Assembly: GCA_021151825.1 (NCBI GenBank)
Contig: JAGKWQ010000009.1
Coordinates: 124,001 to 188,000, forward strand
Source of the DNA: Cellvibrionaceae bacterium
GTDB lineage: Bacteria; Pseudomonadota; Gammaproteobacteria; Pseudomonadales; Cellvibrionaceae
DNA: 64,000 bases
Reading direction: 5' to 3'
Shown here: positions 15,951-25,679 of the stretch, piece by piece
Numbering within the stretch: the stretch's first letter is position 1
Layout of the letters: the number at the start of each line of letters is the position of its first letter
Notes under the pieces: generated by a model
What the model was told of the DNA's origin: nothing
The model's input: the letters and a program-made list of their open reading frames with translations, nothing else
The model's database searches: none
Translations under genes and position numbers: made by a program

Positions 15951-17972
15951 ATGACGACGATTCGGTTGTTAACTGCCGCTTGCCTGTTAATGGCGGGCGG
16001 CGCGAATGCAGAAACTTATAACGTCCAATCCCCCAATGCCCGTGTGCAAGTGGCGGTAACCAATGATGCCAAAGGCTTGAGTTACACGGTTGCGCTGGAT
16101 GGTAATAAAGTCATTAGCGATTCCGCATTAGGGTTAATTATTAACGATGTTTCCCTTGGCAATCATGAATTGGATTTTCGTAGCAACAGCAAAGAAAAAG
16201 GTAAGGATTCATTTGAGTTATTTGGCCGCACTAAAAAAGTTGTAGAAAATTACAACGGTATTACGCTGGCATTTTCTGGCAAAGACGAACGCAAACTGAA
16301 TTTAAATCTGGTGGTGCGTGCTTACGATAAAGGCGTTGCGATTCGCTACGTGTTGCCTCATCAATCCGGCCTGAATCAATTCACTATCCAGAATGAATTA
16401 ACGCGTTTTGGTTTTGCGGATAATTACACCTGTTTTGGTTTGAACCTCGGCAAATTTGCAAACAGCCATGAAGGTGAATTTGATCCGATAAAAGCATCCA
16501 GTATTCGTGAGCATAATCTCTACGATAATCCGCTCGTGTGTAAAACCGGAGTGGGTCAAACCACATTTGCGTTGGCCGAATCCGATGTGCGCGATTATCC
16601 CGGCAGTTGGTTTATTGGTCGTGGTGATGGTGGGTTGGGGGTGGATGTTAAATTAACGCCGCGCTTTGATAGTCGCGCTGATGGCTTGGAAAAAGCCGCT
16701 GTACGCGCAACCATGACCGCAACCGGTATTAAATCGCCGTGGCGAATCATTATGTTGGGCGATACTCCAGGTGCTTTGGCTGAATCGTCATTAATTGCAG
16801 CATTAGGTGAACCCACCAAAATAAAAGATACGCGTTGGATCAAGCCGGGAAAAACGGCTTGGGATTGGTGGAATGATAATCAGGTTGTGCTGGAAAATAC
16901 TTCAGTAAAACCGGGTATGAACACTGAAACCTATAAAGCCTATATCGATTTTGCGGCAACACTCGGCCTTGAATATATTTTAATTGATGCCGGTTGGCAC
17001 GAAGGTGCAGCCTGGACCAATACACCCGGTTCGGATGTGTTAAAACCGATCGCGGCGATGAATATGCCGGAAATTTTGCGTTACGCAAAAAGTAAAAGTG
17101 TTGGCGTATGGGTCTGGTTGCAATGGAAGCAATTGGATTGGCAAATGGACGATGCTTTACGTACCTATGAACAGTGGGGCATTAAAGGTATTAAAGTTGA
17201 TTTCATGGACAGATCCGATCAGGAAATTGTCGATTATTATCACAAGTTGTTAACCATGACGGCGAAATATCACATTATGGTTGATCTGCATGGTGCATAT
17301 CCCCCGAATGGTCTGGTGCGTACTTATCCGCATTATTTAACGCAAGAAGGTGTGATGGGTGCGGAGTACAACAAATGGAGCGAGCGCGTTACCGCAACGC
17401 ATAATGTGACGCTGCCATTTACACGCATGATTCTCGGCCCCATTGACTACACACCCGGCGGCTTTCGCCACGCAACACCGGCAGAATTTCCACCGTTGCG
17501 CCGCAACACCTTGCCGTATGTAAAAACCACGCGTGGCCAAGCAGTAGCAATGTTTGTTGTGTACGACAGCCCATTGCAAATGTTGGCGGACTCACCAATT
17601 ACCTATAGCAAAACCAACGGTAAATGGCCGCAACCACAAAGCGAATGGGAAGATGGTCTGGAATTTGTAAAAGATGTTCCGGTGACGTGGGATGAAACGC
17701 GAATCCTGCAAGGCGATATTGGTGAATATATTGTTTCTGCACGTCGCAAGGGCAAAGATTGGTATATTGGTGCGATGACCAATGAATCCGGTCGCACAAT
17801 TAATATTCCATTGAGCTTTTTGGATAAAGGCAATTACAGCGCACGCATTTGGCAAGATGGAAAAACAATTTCTTCATTGGAGAAAAGCGAAGCTGAATAT
17901 ATTGCCAAACAGTCAATCAGTTTGACGTTGGCGCCTTCGGGTGGAGCCGTAGTGGTATTGAGGAGGCGTTAG
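15951..17972 (+). CDS. glycoside hydrolase family 97 (alpha-glucosidase/alpha-galactosidase type)
   Basis: A 673-residue protein with a Sec signal peptide (cleavage near ANAETY), an N-terminal beta-sandwich and a TIM barrel with GKTAWDWWNDN, EYILIDAGWHEG and GIKVDFMDRSDQ. Asp417 (KVDFMD) and Glu472 (MGAEYNKW) fall where characterised retaining GH97 enzymes have the nucleophile and acid/base. This points to a retaining enzyme such as an alpha-galactosidase rather than an inverting SusB-type alpha-glucosidase; that is inference. AGGAG precedes ATG 15951. No transporter or other CAZyme is adjacent. It acts in the periplasm or outside. Confidence 0.9.
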   Translation: MTTIRLLTAACLLMAGGANAETYNVQSPNARVQVAVTNDAKGLSYTVALDGNKVISDSALGLIINDVSLGNHELDFRSNSKEKGKDSFELFGRTKKVVENYNGITLAFSGKDERKLNLNLVVRAYDKGVAIRYVLPHQSGLNQFTIQNELTRFGFADNYTCFGLNLGKFANSHEGEFDPIKASSIREHNLYDNPLVCKTGVGQTTFALAESDVRDYPGSWFIGRGDGGLGVDVKLTPRFDSRADGLEKAAVRATMTATGIKSPWRIIMLGDTPGALAESSLIAALGEPTKIKDTRWIKPGKTAWDWWNDNQVVLENTSVKPGMNTETYKAYIDFAATLGLEYILIDAGWHEGAAWTNTPGSDVLKPIAAMNMPEILRYAKSKSVGVWVWLQWKQLDWQMDDALRTYEQWGIKGIKVDFMDRSDQEIVDYYHKLLTMTAKYHIMVDLHGAYPPNGLVRTYPHYLTQEGVMGAEYNKWSERVTATHNVTLPFTRMILGPIDYTPGGFRHATPAEFPPLRRNTLPYVKTTRGQAVAMFVVYDSPLQMLADSPITYSKTNGKWPQPQSEWEDGLEFVKDVPVTWDETRILQGDIGEYIVSARRKGKDWYIGAMTNESGRTINIPLSFLDKGNYSARIWQDGKTISSLEKSEAEYIAKQSISLTLAPSGGAVVVLRRR

Positions 17973-17979
17973 TAAAAAT

Positions 17980-18014
17980 AATGCCCGGAGTTGTATTTGC
18001 AATTTCCGGGCATT
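17980..18014. terminator. bidirectional terminator between GH97 and the GGDEF-EAL gene
   Basis: AATGCCCGGA (17980-17989) and TCCGGGCATT (18005-18014) form a 10-bp stem with a 15-nt loop, between two convergent genes. T-tracts are short on both sides. Confidence 0.65.
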
Positions 18015-18043
18015 TTCAAATTATTGTTAGTGTTTGTTATTAA

Positions 18044-20230
18044 CTAGCTCGCTACTGCGCGGGCGCGGGTTATACCTAACATCTTTTCAAATTGTAGCGC
18101 TGGCATGGGTTTGCCATATAAATAGCCTTGGCCTTCATCGCATTTATCGTTCAGCAATGCAATGTGCAATTCATTAGTTTCAATACCTTCGGCAATCGTT
18201 TCCAGATTAAAACTGTGTGCCATATCAAGAATGGCGCCCACCACAGCCGCATCCCGTTTTGATGTCAGCATGTTTTGTACAAAAGACCGATCTATTTTAA
18301 TGCGCGTTAGCGGATAAGTTTTTAATAAACTAAGTGAAGCGTACCCGGTACCAAAATCATCGAAGGCAATTGCCAGTCCGTAGTTTCTTAAACGTTCCAG
18401 CATGGTAAAAATAATTTCATCATTATCCAGTACGATATTTTCGGTCACTTCCAGTTCCAACGCTTGCGGTGGCAAGCCATGTCTATCCAATGCTTCGATA
18501 ATTTCTGCAAACAAATCACCGGTGCGAAATTGTGCGCTAAATAAATTAATACCCATACGAAAATCAGCAGCACCGTTGCGGCGCCAATAGGCTGTTTGTG
18601 CGCAAGCTTCATTAATTACCCAGGAACCAACCGTCGCTGCCAATGGTCCGGCCTCCAGCGCGGGTAAAAACGCTGCGGGGGCAAGCAAGCCGCGTTTGGG
18701 ATGATTCCAGCGTATCAACGCTTCTGCACCGGTAACTTTTCCGGTTGCCAGGCTAATTTGCGGTTGATAGAACAGCAGGAATTCACCTTCATCCACGGCG
18801 CGGTGAAGTTCCAGCCCATAGCGCCTTCTTGCTACCGCTTCTGCACGTAAATCGGCAGTGAATAAAAAATATTGCCCGCGTCCTGCTCTTTTGGCTTTGA
18901 ATAAGGCGAGGTCTGCATCACCCACCAATTCCATCGCTTCTTGTGCTTGTGCAGGCGCAGAGGCGAGGCCACAGCTTGCAGTGATTCGCAGTAGCTGACC
19001 ATGTACATTTAATGGTTGGGCAACCTGGCGCAATATGTCTGTCGCTAGTTGGGTCGCTTTTTGTGCGTCGGTAAGGTTGGGAATTAACATGGCAAATTCA
19101 TCACCGCCCATGCGTGCGAGTACGGAGTTTTCGCCAGCCAGCACATTTAATCGCCGTGCAATTTCGCGCAGGATTTCATCGCCCACTCTATGGCCAAGCG
19201 TATCATTGATATCTTTAAAGCCATCCAGATCAATAATAAAAACGGTAGCCGGTAGCGGTGCAATCACCGTATCTTCTACAGCGCGATAAAAACGCGCACG
19301 GTTAGCGAGACCGGTGAGCGCATCCTGATTGGCTTGTTGTTGCAACAATTCTTTTTCGCGTTGATGTTCGGTCAAATCTTTCAGGATGGCTTCAAACTTT
19401 ATTTGCCCTGCTTGTTTCCAACAAAATAATGAAAAGCCAAAATGCAATTCATTGGCATCCTGGCGCCGACCATTAATCTCGGTAGGAATCTGCAATCCAT
19501 TTAATGACCCAATAGCAATTGCCTGATTAATGAGTTGATTAAGGGCAGGGCGATCTGCCGGTGCGATTAATTTATCAAACAACAAAATGTTTTTATCGTA
19601 ACGCTCGTAACCGAAGCTTTTAATTGCAGCCTCATTCCATTCGATAATGCGTCGCTTTTCATCGAACCAGATAACCGGTGTTGAAGAACTTGCTGCATAG
19701 TTTTCAAAATCGGGGCGCTCGCGCTCGCTGTTGAATTTAATTCGTTGCAGCTCCAAACGGTCTGATACCATTTTGGATAACTCTTTCAACCGCGTGCGAT
19801 CTTCATCGGAAAAATCGTGGTGGGGTTTATCATCAATAATACATAGTGCACCTAGCGCTAATCCTTCGGGAGAGTGTAATGGAACGCCGGCATAAAAACG
19901 TAAATTGGCGGCGCCTGTGACTAATGGATTATCGTGAAAGCGATCATCAGTTCGCGCATCGGGAACCACCATGACATCATCCTGATTAATGGCGTGCGCG
20001 CAGAACGAAACATCTCGCCCCATATCCACTTCACCGACACCGGTACTGGCCGCAAAAAATACATGGTCATTGCCAATCATATTGACTGCGGAAACTGGCA
20101 TATCAAACATTCGCGAGGCGATCCTCACGACGGGTTCAAGGCTTTGCAGTCCCTGTTGTTCGTCCAGGCCATAATTGGCAAGTGCTGCCAATCGCGCAGG
20201 TTCGTTAGGGAAAATCGCAGGGCATTTCAT
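18044..20230 (-). CDS. GAF-PAS-GGDEF-EAL cyclic-di-GMP enzyme
   Basis: The 728-residue soluble protein has an N-terminal GAF domain (about 1-170), a PAS domain (about 180-290), a diguanylate cyclase domain with an intact GGDEF (RMGGDEFAML), and an EAL phosphodiesterase domain with EALIRW, DDFGTGYASL and AEGIE. Both catalytic centres look intact. No RxxD inhibitory site is visible five residues before GGDEF. It makes and/or breaks down c-di-GMP in response to signals sensed by GAF and PAS; which activity dominates cannot be read. ATG 20230 has a GAGGAAG ribosome binding site. No TM segment. Confidence 0.93.
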   Translation of the reverse strand: MKCPAIFPNEPARLAALANYGLDEQQGLQSLEPVVRIASRMFDMPVSAVNMIGNDHVFFAASTGVGEVDMGRDVSFCAHAINQDDVMVVPDARTDDRFHDNPLVTGAANLRFYAGVPLHSPEGLALGALCIIDDKPHHDFSDEDRTRLKELSKMVSDRLELQRIKFNSERERPDFENYAASSSTPVIWFDEKRRIIEWNEAAIKSFGYERYDKNILLFDKLIAPADRPALNQLINQAIAIGSLNGLQIPTEINGRRQDANELHFGFSLFCWKQAGQIKFEAILKDLTEHQREKELLQQQANQDALTGLANRARFYRAVEDTVIAPLPATVFIIDLDGFKDINDTLGHRVGDEILREIARRLNVLAGENSVLARMGGDEFAMLIPNLTDAQKATQLATDILRQVAQPLNVHGQLLRITASCGLASAPAQAQEAMELVGDADLALFKAKRAGRGQYFLFTADLRAEAVARRRYGLELHRAVDEGEFLLFYQPQISLATGKVTGAEALIRWNHPKRGLLAPAAFLPALEAGPLAATVGSWVINEACAQTAYWRRNGAADFRMGINLFSAQFRTGDLFAEIIEALDRHGLPPQALELEVTENIVLDNDEIIFTMLERLRNYGLAIAFDDFGTGYASLSLLKTYPLTRIKIDRSFVQNMLTSKRDAAVVGAILDMAHSFNLETIAEGIETNELHIALLNDKCDEGQGYLYGKPMPALQFEKMLGITRARAVAS

Positions 20231-20490
20231 CGGCGCTTCCTCACATACGGGGTTCCATATTTAATGGAGTATAGAAAAGGAAAATAATTTCAGCGCTGAT
20301 ATAAGGTTAGATGCGCCAAATTTTTATGCGCGCATTTTCTCGTTACTCTATTTTTTATCATTTCACCATTACATGAAATTACAGCAATTTAATGTAGGAA
20401 ATAATATTTGGATTTATTAATTGATAAAAGTTTTATTATATATTTCCTTCAACTATATAAAATCATAACTTGTTTTTTAAAATTTATTAA

Positions 20491-21429
20491 TTAATAAAAC
20501 CGAAAATAATTTTCTGTGTTTGCACTCCAGTAATCTGCACTATGCCCACCCATATTACTGTGCCATTGAACGCGAATCCCTTGTTTTAATAGGTGCTGAT
20601 AGAAACGCTGGTTTACGCCAAGTAATGGATCGTTAGTACCCACATCCAGATAAATATCGGTATTACGCAAATCCCGGGATTGTGCCAGTAAAAATGGATC
20701 GCGCCGGGCGCGTAATTCGGAATTGGTATAAAGCCAATTGCGTTGCCCAATAAACATATCGCTGCTGCTGTAATCCCATAGTGCGGAACTGTGGGCGCCA
20801 ATTTTGCTGAAGAGTTCAGGGTAGTTGAATCCCAGGTAAAGTGCAGCAAAGCCACCCATGGAATAGCCTTCAATAAAACGGGTAGTGCGGTCATTGCCAG
20901 TGCTGAAGTTTTGATCAATGTAAGGAATGACTTCTTTGATTAAATAATCTTCATACAGCCCAATAGTGCCGCCGCTGCTGTCAGGATTTTGTGCGATAGT
21001 GGAGTTCACGGCGAAACTGTTAGCGTAATCCGGTACTACCAGAATAGTTGGCTGCATACTGCCTTCTGCAATCATCCGGTCAGCCGTGCGGTTAACACTC
21101 ATAAAATTATTGAACATCGAATATTCGCTACCGCCATAACCGTACATGATATAGAGCACAGGGTAGCGATGAGTCGGGTTGTAATCCGGAGGTAAATAAA
21201 TTGCCAGCCCCATGTTTTTTCCAAGCGCCTTGCTCGCCACATGGTGGTAGCTAATATTGGAGCTTGCAGAATCACGGGAAGAAGAGCTGAGCGAAGTTGA
21301 CGCGAAACTGGTGGAGGAGTGAGCGGTGGTCATGACCCTTGTGCCATTAGCGCCATTGCCGCCACATCCGGTAAGTGCTAATAGCAGTAATAAAATATGA
21401 ACAGAATAAAACAGGGTTTCGTTCGACAT
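20491..21429 (-). CDS. lipoprotein alpha/beta-hydrolase (esterase D/CE1-like)
   Basis: The 312-residue protein begins with a lipoprotein signal (LLLLLALTGCGG; lipobox LTGC) and a Ser/Thr-rich linker. An esterase domain of the EstD/feruloyl-esterase kind follows, with nucleophile motif GYSMGG, acid Asp in DVGTNDPL and His in GGHSADYW. It should hydrolyse acyl esters at the cell envelope; natural substrates may be acetylated or feruloylated sugars, or siderophore esters. ATG 21429 is preferred over the upstream TTG/ATG codons because AAGGTGAT lies 6 nt before it and the signal peptide then starts properly. Confidence 0.85.
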   Translation of the reverse strand: MSNETLFYSVHILLLLLALTGCGGNGANGTRVMTTAHSSTSFASTSLSSSSRDSASSNISYHHVASKALGKNMGLAIYLPPDYNPTHRYPVLYIMYGYGGSEYSMFNNFMSVNRTADRMIAEGSMQPTILVVPDYANSFAVNSTIAQNPDSSGGTIGLYEDYLIKEVIPYIDQNFSTGNDRTTRFIEGYSMGGFAALYLGFNYPELFSKIGAHSSALWDYSSSDMFIGQRNWLYTNSELRARRDPFLLAQSRDLRNTDIYLDVGTNDPLLGVNQRFYQHLLKQGIRVQWHSNMGGHSADYWSANTENYFRFY

Positions 21430-21639
21430 CGCTATCACCTTCATCAATTATTTCCCGCCAGCCAGGATTCAGATTGTGCTGCGTACTTATATAAAAATAC
21501 TAATTGCATCAGGCAATTAAGGCTCTTAAAGAATTCTTAATAAAGATTAATTTCGTGTGTGGTGCTATGTATGCAAGGATGCTGGACAATATCGGCAAGA
21601 GATATTAAGGTCGCTGCGTTTTATGAATGAGTGTTGGTT

Positions 21640-23214
21640 ATGACCGAGCGAGTGCCTGTGACAGAACGTTTGTATCGTCCCCCATCCGGTGAGCGTGAAT
21701 ACCTGTTAGGTGATTGGCGCCTGTGTGTGAATACTAATAGCCTGCAACGTGGTGACACGAAAGTGGAGCTGGAGCATCGTCTGGTTTTGCTGTTGGTATA
21801 TTTGATTGAAAATCAGGGCGAGGTATTAGGTAAAGAACAAATCCTGAAAACCATCTGGCAAGGCAAAGTAGTTAATGAGGATAGCCTTGCGGTTGCTATC
21901 AGCCATTTACGCAAAGCACTCGGTGATAATTCGCGCGCGCCGCACTATATAAAAACCATTCCCGGCGTTGGTTATCAATTTATTGCGGACGCAAAACCCG
22001 TCTGTAAAAACGCGCCAGTGAGTATAGATGATGCACTATCTACAGCGCCCACGCAGCAGCCAGCACAGCACACTTTATCATCGGAACAAAAGGATGCGCT
22101 GCGAGAGTTGGTTGCACCTGTTTCGGCCGTTAAAAAATCTGCGCGTACTCTAACGTTAATAGTGGTGGTTCTACTCTTAATATTGTTATCTATGTTCGTT
22201 TATTTGCGGTTGCTGTCTAAAGAGCCCGCTGTTGCGCTTTCAGGTTCCCAGGCATTGGTGCTTGATGAGGCGAGCAATCGTTTCACCCAAATAAGTCCGC
22301 AATTGGCGAGTTGGCAGCCAGCGGAGTTGAAATCTGCTATTCAGTCATTGCGTGAGTTGTTGCAACAATATCCTGATTTTTCCCCAGCCTACGCTGCGAT
22401 TGCAGACGCTAAAATAAAATTATTAGGGGAGCAGCTATCTATTCGTGATAATTGCGCTGAAGTGTTGGGGTTATTGAATAAATCCATTGATCTTGATCCG
22501 CAGCAGGCCAATACCTTAATCACGCGTGGCAATGTTTTATTCTGGTGTGTGCGGAATTATGTGGCCGCGGAACAGGATTATTTGCAATCAATACAATTGA
22601 ATCCCGAAAATGACCTCGCGCACATGCAATATGCGCAATTGTTGCTGGCGCAGGGGAAGTTTACCGAATCGCTGCAACAAGTCGAAAAATCCCGGCAATT
22701 AAATCCCCTTAATTATCCGGTGCCCACAGTGGTGTGGATATACCAAATGCAAAAACGTGATGACCTTGCGTTACAAGAATTGGAGCGTATTAATAAAGCA
22801 GAGCCTGGTGGTCGCGAGTTTCATATTTCCGCGCAGCGCGTTTATGCCCGCATGGGGTTGGATGCAGAGTCCTTACAACATTGGTTGTGGTTAATGCGTG
22901 ATTCCGGTTACAGCGAAACGGATATTCAAACCGTGCAAGCAGAATTTACACATGGAGGATTAATTGCTGTGCATCGTTGGTTGCTGGCGCGGAAGGATGA
23001 TGTTGATTTGGGGCAATATATTCCACCGTTATCCTGGGCGCGTTACGCACTGGCAGCAGGCGAGTTGGATGCGGCACTGGATTATCTGGAACAAGCATTT
23101 AACGCGCGGCAATCGCCACTATTATGGGGAAATGTTGACCCTGCTTATGATCCGGTGCGTGCGCATCCGCGTTTTCAAACTATTATGCAACAATTGCAGC
23201 AGCCCGAATTTTAA
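21640..23214 (+). CDS. CadC-like membrane transcriptional regulator with TPR repeats
   Basis: The 524-residue protein has an OmpR/CadC-type winged helix (about 20-115: VELEHRLVLLLVYLIENQGEVLG, then AVAISHLRKALGD and YIKTIPGVGYQF). A single TM segment follows (about 168-190, LTLIVVVLLLILLSMFVYL), then a periplasmic domain with TPR-like helices (for example PEYAAI-type repeats at about 245-360). Such proteins bind DNA from the inner membrane in response to a periplasmic signal. The frame opens at GTG 21631, but ATG 21640 is the more likely start. Its target may be the following beta-propeller lipoprotein gene 157 bp downstream; this is inference. Confidence 0.82.
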   Translation: MTERVPVTERLYRPPSGEREYLLGDWRLCVNTNSLQRGDTKVELEHRLVLLLVYLIENQGEVLGKEQILKTIWQGKVVNEDSLAVAISHLRKALGDNSRAPHYIKTIPGVGYQFIADAKPVCKNAPVSIDDALSTAPTQQPAQHTLSSEQKDALRELVAPVSAVKKSARTLTLIVVVLLLILLSMFVYLRLLSKEPAVALSGSQALVLDEASNRFTQISPQLASWQPAELKSAIQSLRELLQQYPDFSPAYAAIADAKIKLLGEQLSIRDNCAEVLGLLNKSIDLDPQQANTLITRGNVLFWCVRNYVAAEQDYLQSIQLNPENDLAHMQYAQLLLAQGKFTESLQQVEKSRQLNPLNYPVPTVVWIYQMQKRDDLALQELERINKAEPGGREFHISAQRVYARMGLDAESLQHWLWLMRDSGYSETDIQTVQAEFTHGGLIAVHRWLLARKDDVDLGQYIPPLSWARYALAAGELDAALDYLEQAFNARQSPLLWGNVDPAYDPVRAHPRFQTIMQQLQQPEF

Positions 23215-23371
23215 AGTTTTTGGTACTTGAGGAGTTTTTGCGAAGTTATTCGTAAGCTCCTTAATTCTTCTTCACATTCCTTCATTATTGATTTAGCCAT
23301 TCTGTTTTTAAGCTCTCTCGTGGTAACGCCGGTAAGGATTACTTACATTAATAATCACAGAGGCTTTTGTT

Positions 23372-24670
23372 ATGAAGCATTTATTATTACTTGGATCACT
23401 ATTTTTATTGGGCTGTGGAGTTTCTGCTCCTCATGAAGCTAGCGCGTCTCATGCTGCTGATCACAAACTGAAAACACTTCAACTGGATTGGCAATACTCG
23501 CTCTATGCGCCGGTTGTCTCTACACCGGTGGTGGCAGGCAATCAATTAGTAGTGGCTGCAGAAAACGGCAATCTATATTCATTTGATTTATCATCGCGAA
23601 AGTTTTCCTGGTTGTACCATACCGAAGCGGGTATTGCTTCAACGCCTGCTATTGCCGATGGGAAAATTTATTTCCTGAGTCGCGATGGATTTTTCTATGC
23701 GTTGGAACAAACAACAGGTAAGCGCCTCTGGCGTTTTGCCACGGGCGGGGAAAGGCGATTTGCCGCTGTTGGTGGTTACGGTTTGCCTGCAGAAATGGGG
23801 CCGGTGCCTGACCCTTGGGATTTTTATTTATCATCTCCCGCCGTGCATAACGGCAAAGTCTATTTTGGTAGCACTGATAAAAATTTTTATGCATTGAATG
23901 CTGTAACTGGCGAGCAGGTTTGGTCATTCCCTGCCGATGAAGCCATTCATTCATCACCGGTGATCAATAATGGAAAGGTATTTTTCGGAACCTGGGGTAC
24001 GAAACTATTTGCATTAAATGCAGAAACGGGTAGTGAAATCTGGCGTTTTCAGGGGGGCACAGATCCGCAATATTTTGCGATGCAAGGTATCACCGCTGCA
24101 CCGGTTGCCGATAGCAATAATGTTTATGTCGGGGCTCGCGATGGTTTTGTTTACGCCATCCGCCAGAGTGATGGTGAAACGGTCTGGCGTTACGATGCTG
24201 CCAATAGCTGGATTCTGGCGAGCGCCACACTGGATGATAAAAATATTTATATCGCTACCTCTGACACCGGATTATTTTTGGCGTTGGATAAACAAAGCGG
24301 CGTAGAAAAATATCGCGCCGATACCCGCTTATGGACCTATGCCACACCGTTATTGGTGAACAATCGCTACGCGTTTGTGGGGACAATGGCTGGTGAGCTA
24401 TACGGGTTTGATAAAAACACCGGTAAAAAAATATGGTATTACCAAACACCGGAAGGTCGAGCGGATATTAATGATATTGTTGATGGTAAAACCGGGAAAT
24501 TGCGCGGAGAAAAATTATTTGCACCGGAAATGCAAACACAGGCAGGGGTTGAATTAGTAAAATCATTAGGAGCATTTATCGCCTCCCCGATTTGGGTTAA
24601 CAATCAACTGATAGCGGTGACAGCTACAGGTGAGGTTTTATTATTTGGTGATAAAAAGCGTAACGATTAA
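23372..24670 (+). CDS. PQQ-type beta-propeller lipoprotein (BamB-like fold)
   Basis: The 432-residue protein has a lipobox (LLGCGVS), so it should be a lipoprotein. It contains about seven PQQ-like blades with repeated (V/I)YFGS.D..FYALNA.TGE..W motifs (for example KVYFGSTDKNFYALNAVTGEQVW). It lacks obvious catalytic residues of PQQ dehydrogenases. It resembles BamB in fold, but bamB normally sits next to der and hisS, which are absent here, so I leave it as a propeller of unknown partner. AGAGG lies upstream of ATG 23372. Confidence 0.82.
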   Translation: MKHLLLLGSLFLLGCGVSAPHEASASHAADHKLKTLQLDWQYSLYAPVVSTPVVAGNQLVVAAENGNLYSFDLSSRKFSWLYHTEAGIASTPAIADGKIYFLSRDGFFYALEQTTGKRLWRFATGGERRFAAVGGYGLPAEMGPVPDPWDFYLSSPAVHNGKVYFGSTDKNFYALNAVTGEQVWSFPADEAIHSSPVINNGKVFFGTWGTKLFALNAETGSEIWRFQGGTDPQYFAMQGITAAPVADSNNVYVGARDGFVYAIRQSDGETVWRYDAANSWILASATLDDKNIYIATSDTGLFLALDKQSGVEKYRADTRLWTYATPLLVNNRYAFVGTMAGELYGFDKNTGKKIWYYQTPEGRADINDIVDGKTGKLRGEKLFAPEMQTQAGVELVKSLGAFIASPIWVNNQLIAVTATGEVLLFGDKKRND

Positions 24671-24673
24671 ACG

Positions 24674-25630
24674 TTAAAAGCCCTCCGGTTTTTGCATTGC
24701 CCATAAATGGGCGGCCACCAATGCTCGCCAGGGTGAAAACCCGGCGAGCCATTCTTTAGTTGCAGCCTCGCTAATTTTTTCTTCACTATTTATTGGCTGG
24801 CCAGCCGCTAATAACCATTGCAAGTTCCGTCGCACAGCGACATCGCCGTGAAGGGATCCATCCAGCCAACCAAATCCTCGCAAGAGTGCATAGCTAATTG
24901 TCCAGGGACCTACGCCTTTGACTTGTATCAGGCGGTCATAAATGTCCTGCGCAGGGAAAGAGGGCGAATTGTTATTCCAATAATCGCGCAACCAGGTTTC
25001 AAGCGGCAATTGGCCTGAATGAATCAGCCTGGCCAATTCAAGTATTGTTTGTGCTTTTGTTTGGGAAAAACCTTGCGCGCGCAATTCATCTACCGTAAAT
25101 GCAATCAATTGTGCCGCGCCCGGGTAACAGTAGATGCCGGAAGAATGTTGTATACCTGCATAGCGAATTAAATTGCGGCGCAATGATATCGCGGCACTAA
25201 CACTGATTTGCTGACCGGTAATTGCCCAGCTCAATGCCTCAAAAGCAGATGCACTTTGTGGTACACGCAGCCCGGATTGTTTGGCGATAAGAGGTCCGAG
25301 ATGGGGATGGTATTGTATGAAAGATTCAAATTCATTTACGGCCTGATTAAGGCCCAGCATATGCTTTACGAGATGTCGCAGCTCTTTCTCTATCAATAAG
25401 GCGTCCAGTTTTTTACGCCCTGAATCTATTTGTAATTCAGCGGTGAGTTGCTGTTTTTTAAATGTCACTGTGAGCAGTGCAGGTAGATCGTTCCAGCAGA
25501 TACCTTTTATTAGTTGATTATCTTTTACAATCTCCGACAACATTTGCACATCGCGTTGATGAAAAGCAAAGAAATTATCCCGTTGATAATTAACCGGCAA
25601 TTTTAAACGTACACTAATTACTGTTGGCAT
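24674..25630 (-). CDS. alkA: DNA-3-methyladenine glycosylase II (AlkA-like)
   Basis: The 318-residue protein has an N-terminal AlkA-type domain and a C-terminal HhH-GPD domain: the helix-hairpin-helix QVKGVGPWTISYALLRG and the catalytic Asp in LHGDVAVRR. It removes alkylated purines from DNA in base excision repair. It lies 49 bp downstream of ada on the same strand, so the pair forms an adaptive-response operon. No strong ribosome binding site precedes ATG 25630, consistent with translational coupling. I did not find a convincing Ada box. Confidence 0.92.
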   Translation of the reverse strand: MPTVISVRLKLPVNYQRDNFFAFHQRDVQMLSEIVKDNQLIKGICWNDLPALLTVTFKKQQLTAELQIDSGRKKLDALLIEKELRHLVKHMLGLNQAVNEFESFIQYHPHLGPLIAKQSGLRVPQSASAFEALSWAITGQQISVSAAISLRRNLIRYAGIQHSSGIYCYPGAAQLIAFTVDELRAQGFSQTKAQTILELARLIHSGQLPLETWLRDYWNNNSPSFPAQDIYDRLIQVKGVGPWTISYALLRGFGWLDGSLHGDVAVRRNLQWLLAAGQPINSEEKISEAATKEWLAGFSPWRALVAAHLWAMQKPEGF

Positions 25631-25679
25631 AAATGTTATTCGTGAATGATATCGGAGTCTGTTCCAACGCTAAAACAGG

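Noticed and set aside
23227..23263. Possible TTGAGGAG/CTCCTTAA hairpin after the CadC-like gene
   Set aside because: 24-nt loop and no T-tract; weak support.
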